From Candidatus Poribacteria bacterium (GTDB lineage Bacteria > Poribacteria > WGA-4E > GCA-2687025), in contig JAPPNK010000015.1 of the NCBI GenBank assembly GCA_028818695.1, forward strand, positions 1 through 64,000: a stretch of 64,000 nt of DNA. Reading direction: 5' to 3'. Positions 62,076-64,000 of this stretch are shown one piece after another (the first letter of the stretch is position 1; every line of letters starts with the position of its first letter). The notes beneath the pieces were generated by a model. The model had not been told where the DNA came from. It ran no database searches and saw only the letters and a list, made by a program, of their open reading frames with translations. A program made the translations under genes and the position numbers.

Positions 62076-62573
62076 ATGAGCATTGTATTCGAGGGCGTTT
62101 TGAAACTCCGAGACGGGACGGATCGAGACATGTTCTCGCGCAAGATGATGGAGACCGCTCTCCACTTCGGCTACGGACTGCGTTTTGAACCTAGCAAACA
62201 TGACGTTCAATGGGCATCCGAAGCGGTTGAAAAGCTGGGCGGCGGCGAAACTGCCATGTACTTTGAAGCGGTCAGCGAGCCGTCTAACATCAACGCGGAC
62301 GCTATATACTGCCTTGAATTGTGGGAGCCGCTGGACTGGTCAAAAGTGCAGTTTCCGACCTTCCTGTTGAGGCTGTGGCAGTTGCCTGAGGTGGAAGCGG
62401 CGCTGTTTGTCCGCTACGACGGCGACATGGAAAACCTAGAAAAAGAAGACGGGCTGCCCCAACCCATGTCTATCTACAAAGCGATGGAGGGGGTTGTTTC
62501 GAACTGGGACGGCACTGCTCGGCAGTTTTATCTGGACAAGAAAAGTCCGGAGCCTGTTTGGCGGGGCGAATGA
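62076..62573 (+). CDS. Hypothetical protein, member 2 of a tandem paralogous pair
   Basis: 165 residues, begins on the base after its paralogue's stop, with GGAGAGATGA as ribosome site, so co-translated. The conserved W-QLPE core and the C-terminal FYLDKK motif are shared. Slightly acidic, soluble, no known domain. Pairs like this often form heterodimers, but there is no direct evidence. Confidence 0.7.
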   Translation: MSIVFEGVLKLRDGTDRDMFSRKMMETALHFGYGLRFEPSKHDVQWASEAVEKLGGGETAMYFEAVSEPSNINADAIYCLELWEPLDWSKVQFPTFLLRLWQLPEVEAALFVRYDGDMENLEKEDGLPQPMSIYKAMEGVVSNWDGTARQFYLDKKSPEPVWRGE

Positions 62574-62740
62574 GAATCTACTCCCCGGACGCCTTCGGGT
62601 TGCCGTCGGACTTTTACTTCTGACATTGCGTCCGATTTGAACAGGATTTTCGTATATCGTCGTTTATAAAGAACACCCATCAAAAATTTCGTTGATGTCT
62701 ATGTCAGCCGTTGTTATCATGGCGCGTCGGGAGGGCGTAC

Positions 62741-63862
62741 ATGGGCAAGGTTGGACGTTGGAAGCTGGTCGGTTATGCGGCGGCGCTTTTTTGGCTTCGA
62801 CCCAACGCGTTCAAATCGGTTTCGCCGAGGATGGTCTTGCCTGGACATGCCGGCGGGGTCAAAACTGTCCTATTTTTACCAGATCATAAAACGCTCCTCA
62901 GCGCAGGCGTTGACAACGCTATCCGCCTCTGGGACGCCGAATCTGGACGGCTTCTTCAAACAAAAAGGTTCGCCTCCGTCTCCGGCGCGTCGGTTTCGAG
63001 CGACGGTCGAACCATCGCCTTCGGCGGCGATTACGCAGAATTGCGTCTATGGGACGTCTCGACCGGCGAGATCAAAACCTTGAGACTGGCGAAAGCTGGT
63101 TCCATACACACGCCTAGGTTCTCCCCCGACGACCGAAAGATCGCCGCTGTCTTTGACGATGGCGGGACGCATTCGATCTATATTTGGGATGTCGAGACGG
63201 GAGCGCTGCTCCATACGCTCCATGGAAAGCGTCTTTATCCGCTTAGCTTCGCGTATTCGCCAGGCGAAAGCCAGACCGCTGGGACGCTTGCGGCTAGCGG
63301 TGAGGATCTTACAGTCAAGGTTTGGGATCTGAATACAGGCGCACTGCTCCATACGATTGGACACTCTGCCGCGATCAATTTTATCGCATATTCGCCGGAC
63401 GGGAAGAGCGTCGCCAGCGCCAGCCGCGACGATACCGTCAAGGTCTGGGATGTGAAGACGGGCGCGCTGATCCATAGGCTCAATGGGCATAGCGACTGGG
63501 TCTTTTGGGTCTCTTACTCGCCGGACGGGAAAAGAATTGTCAGCGTCAGCCGCGATAAGACCGTCAAAATATGGGACGCGGCTGCAGGCGTCCTGCTTCA
63601 AACGCTGAACGACAGCGGGAAGAACCTCTTTGCTGCCGTATATTTTCCGAACGGGAAGAAGCTGATCAGCTTCAGCCACAAAGCCGTCAAGATATGGGAC
63701 GCAAAGACAGGGGAGCGTCTTCAAACGTTTGCTCATTCTTCGAAATGGATCAATTACTACGCGTTTTCTATAGACGGAAAGGCGCTCGCCGGCTCCAACA
63801 ACAACGGCGAGATTCTGGTTTGGGACATTGAAGAGGAGCCGCTGCCGCAACAGCGCCGATAG
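62741..63862 (+). CDS. WD40-repeat protein G, solitary
   Basis: 373 residues with about eight WD40 blade cores (FLPDHKTLLSAG, YSPDGKSVASAS, YSPDGKRIVSVS, FSIDGKALAGSN). The N-terminus has a short hydrophobic stretch (LVGYAAALFWL) that could be a weak membrane anchor, and lacks the LPEGA..RLGKG module of the 21-31 kb array. Blades differ from the array at many positions (VKIWDAAAG, VKVWDVKTG), so it is an older relative, not part of the recent expansion. ATG 62741 follows GGGAGGG. Confidence 0.82.
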   Translation: MGKVGRWKLVGYAAALFWLRPNAFKSVSPRMVLPGHAGGVKTVLFLPDHKTLLSAGVDNAIRLWDAESGRLLQTKRFASVSGASVSSDGRTIAFGGDYAELRLWDVSTGEIKTLRLAKAGSIHTPRFSPDDRKIAAVFDDGGTHSIYIWDVETGALLHTLHGKRLYPLSFAYSPGESQTAGTLAASGEDLTVKVWDLNTGALLHTIGHSAAINFIAYSPDGKSVASASRDDTVKVWDVKTGALIHRLNGHSDWVFWVSYSPDGKRIVSVSRDKTVKIWDAAAGVLLQTLNDSGKNLFAAVYFPNGKKLISFSHKAVKIWDAKTGERLQTFAHSSKWINYYAFSIDGKALAGSNNNGEILVWDIEEEPLPQQRR

Positions 63863-63921
63863 ACGACAGCATTCATCGCTTTCAGGTACTGTCAAAGGGA
63901 GAAGCCGACCTCGTCCCTTGA

Positions 63922-63994
63922 GTTAGAACAATTCTGAATGCGAATCCAGCGTCCAGCAGACAACGTCCGCGTTCGCATGCCGACATGTTCCAAC
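63922..63994. mobile_element. Candidate 73-bp miniature element, copy E
   Basis: Ends GTTAGAACA (63922-63930) and TGTTCCAAC (63986-63994) are inverted with one mismatch. The interior, read on the minus strand, matches 59291-59335 with only about two or three differences. It lacks the REP-like palindrome of the 59-kb copy. No coding sequence; the last 138 bases of the window hold nothing else I can identify. Confidence 0.5.
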
Positions 63995-64000
63995 TAAAGC

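Overview
The window is about 58% GC and densely coding. It comes from a Gram-negative-type bacterium: there are lipoprotein signals, a large outer-membrane-like protein ending in Phe, an ExbB/ExbD motor, a Lol-type ABC transporter and a 14-subunit-type NADH dehydrogenase operon. The WD40 proteins open with an 'LPEGA.ARLGKG' module followed by a 'YSPDG..AAASS.G.WLYD' blade. From memory, this style is typical of uncultured Candidatus Poribacteria. I offer that phylum as a likely but unproven assignment. GTG, TTG and possibly CTG starts are common, and many neighbours overlap by ATGA or TGATG, which suggests translational coupling.

Layout. 0.2-2.2 kb: thiO-thiS (thiamine sulfur/glycine oxidase) and a PrxQ-type peroxiredoxin. 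2.3-5.7 kb: an SDR epimerase, a secreted subtilase and a TolB-like lipoprotein, in one likely operon. 5.7-12.4 kb: three tandem sigma70-like promoters, then a 1149-residue cell-surface protein, two genes sharing a duplicated carboxypeptidase-regulatory-like domain (the second fused to ExbB/TolQ), and two ExbD genes. 12.5-21.2 kb: a small hypothetical gene, a CPBP membrane protease, a Gfo/Idh-type oxidoreductase, lysS, a LolC/LolD-like ABC exporter, a class IV aminotransferase (ilvE-like) and a ClpC/ClpA-type unfoldase.

21.3-31.4 kb is the most striking region. Six head-to-tail genes consist of WD40 repeats only. By motif count they carry 14, 14 (broken by a +1 frameshift), 14, 14, 14 and 7 repeats, i.e. 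whole multiples of a seven-bladed propeller. Sequence is shared between genes, including a tract of 240 identical bases.

31.4-34.9 kb (minus): an EF-G2-like GTPase, panC (apparently starting at CTG) and a YdjM-like membrane hydrolase, behind a good promoter. 35.1-42.0 kb (minus): two paralogous SpoIVB/S55-type secreted proteases, bioB and a secreted beta-propeller protein, with a promoter at one end and a strong terminator at the other. 42.1-46.1 kb (minus): a DNA methyltransferase fused to a nuclease-like domain that lacks its lysine, a small PD-(D/E)xK-like protein and an OLD/AAA15-type ATPase. Dispersed repeats lie around and between them, and the block looks like a mobile restriction/defence island.

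46.2-59.2 kb (minus): nuoA-CD-E-F-G-H-J-K-L-M followed by an NhaD-type Na+/H+ antiporter. nuoB, nuoI and nuoN are absent from the cluster. 59.6-63.9 kb: a small secreted Gln/Arg-rich protein, a GT4 glycosyltransferase, a paralogous pair of unknown small proteins and another WD40 protein. Several intergenic gaps carry REP-like palindromes and an element with GTTRGRACA-type inverted ends. I saw no tRNA, rRNA, CRISPR array or transposase gene.
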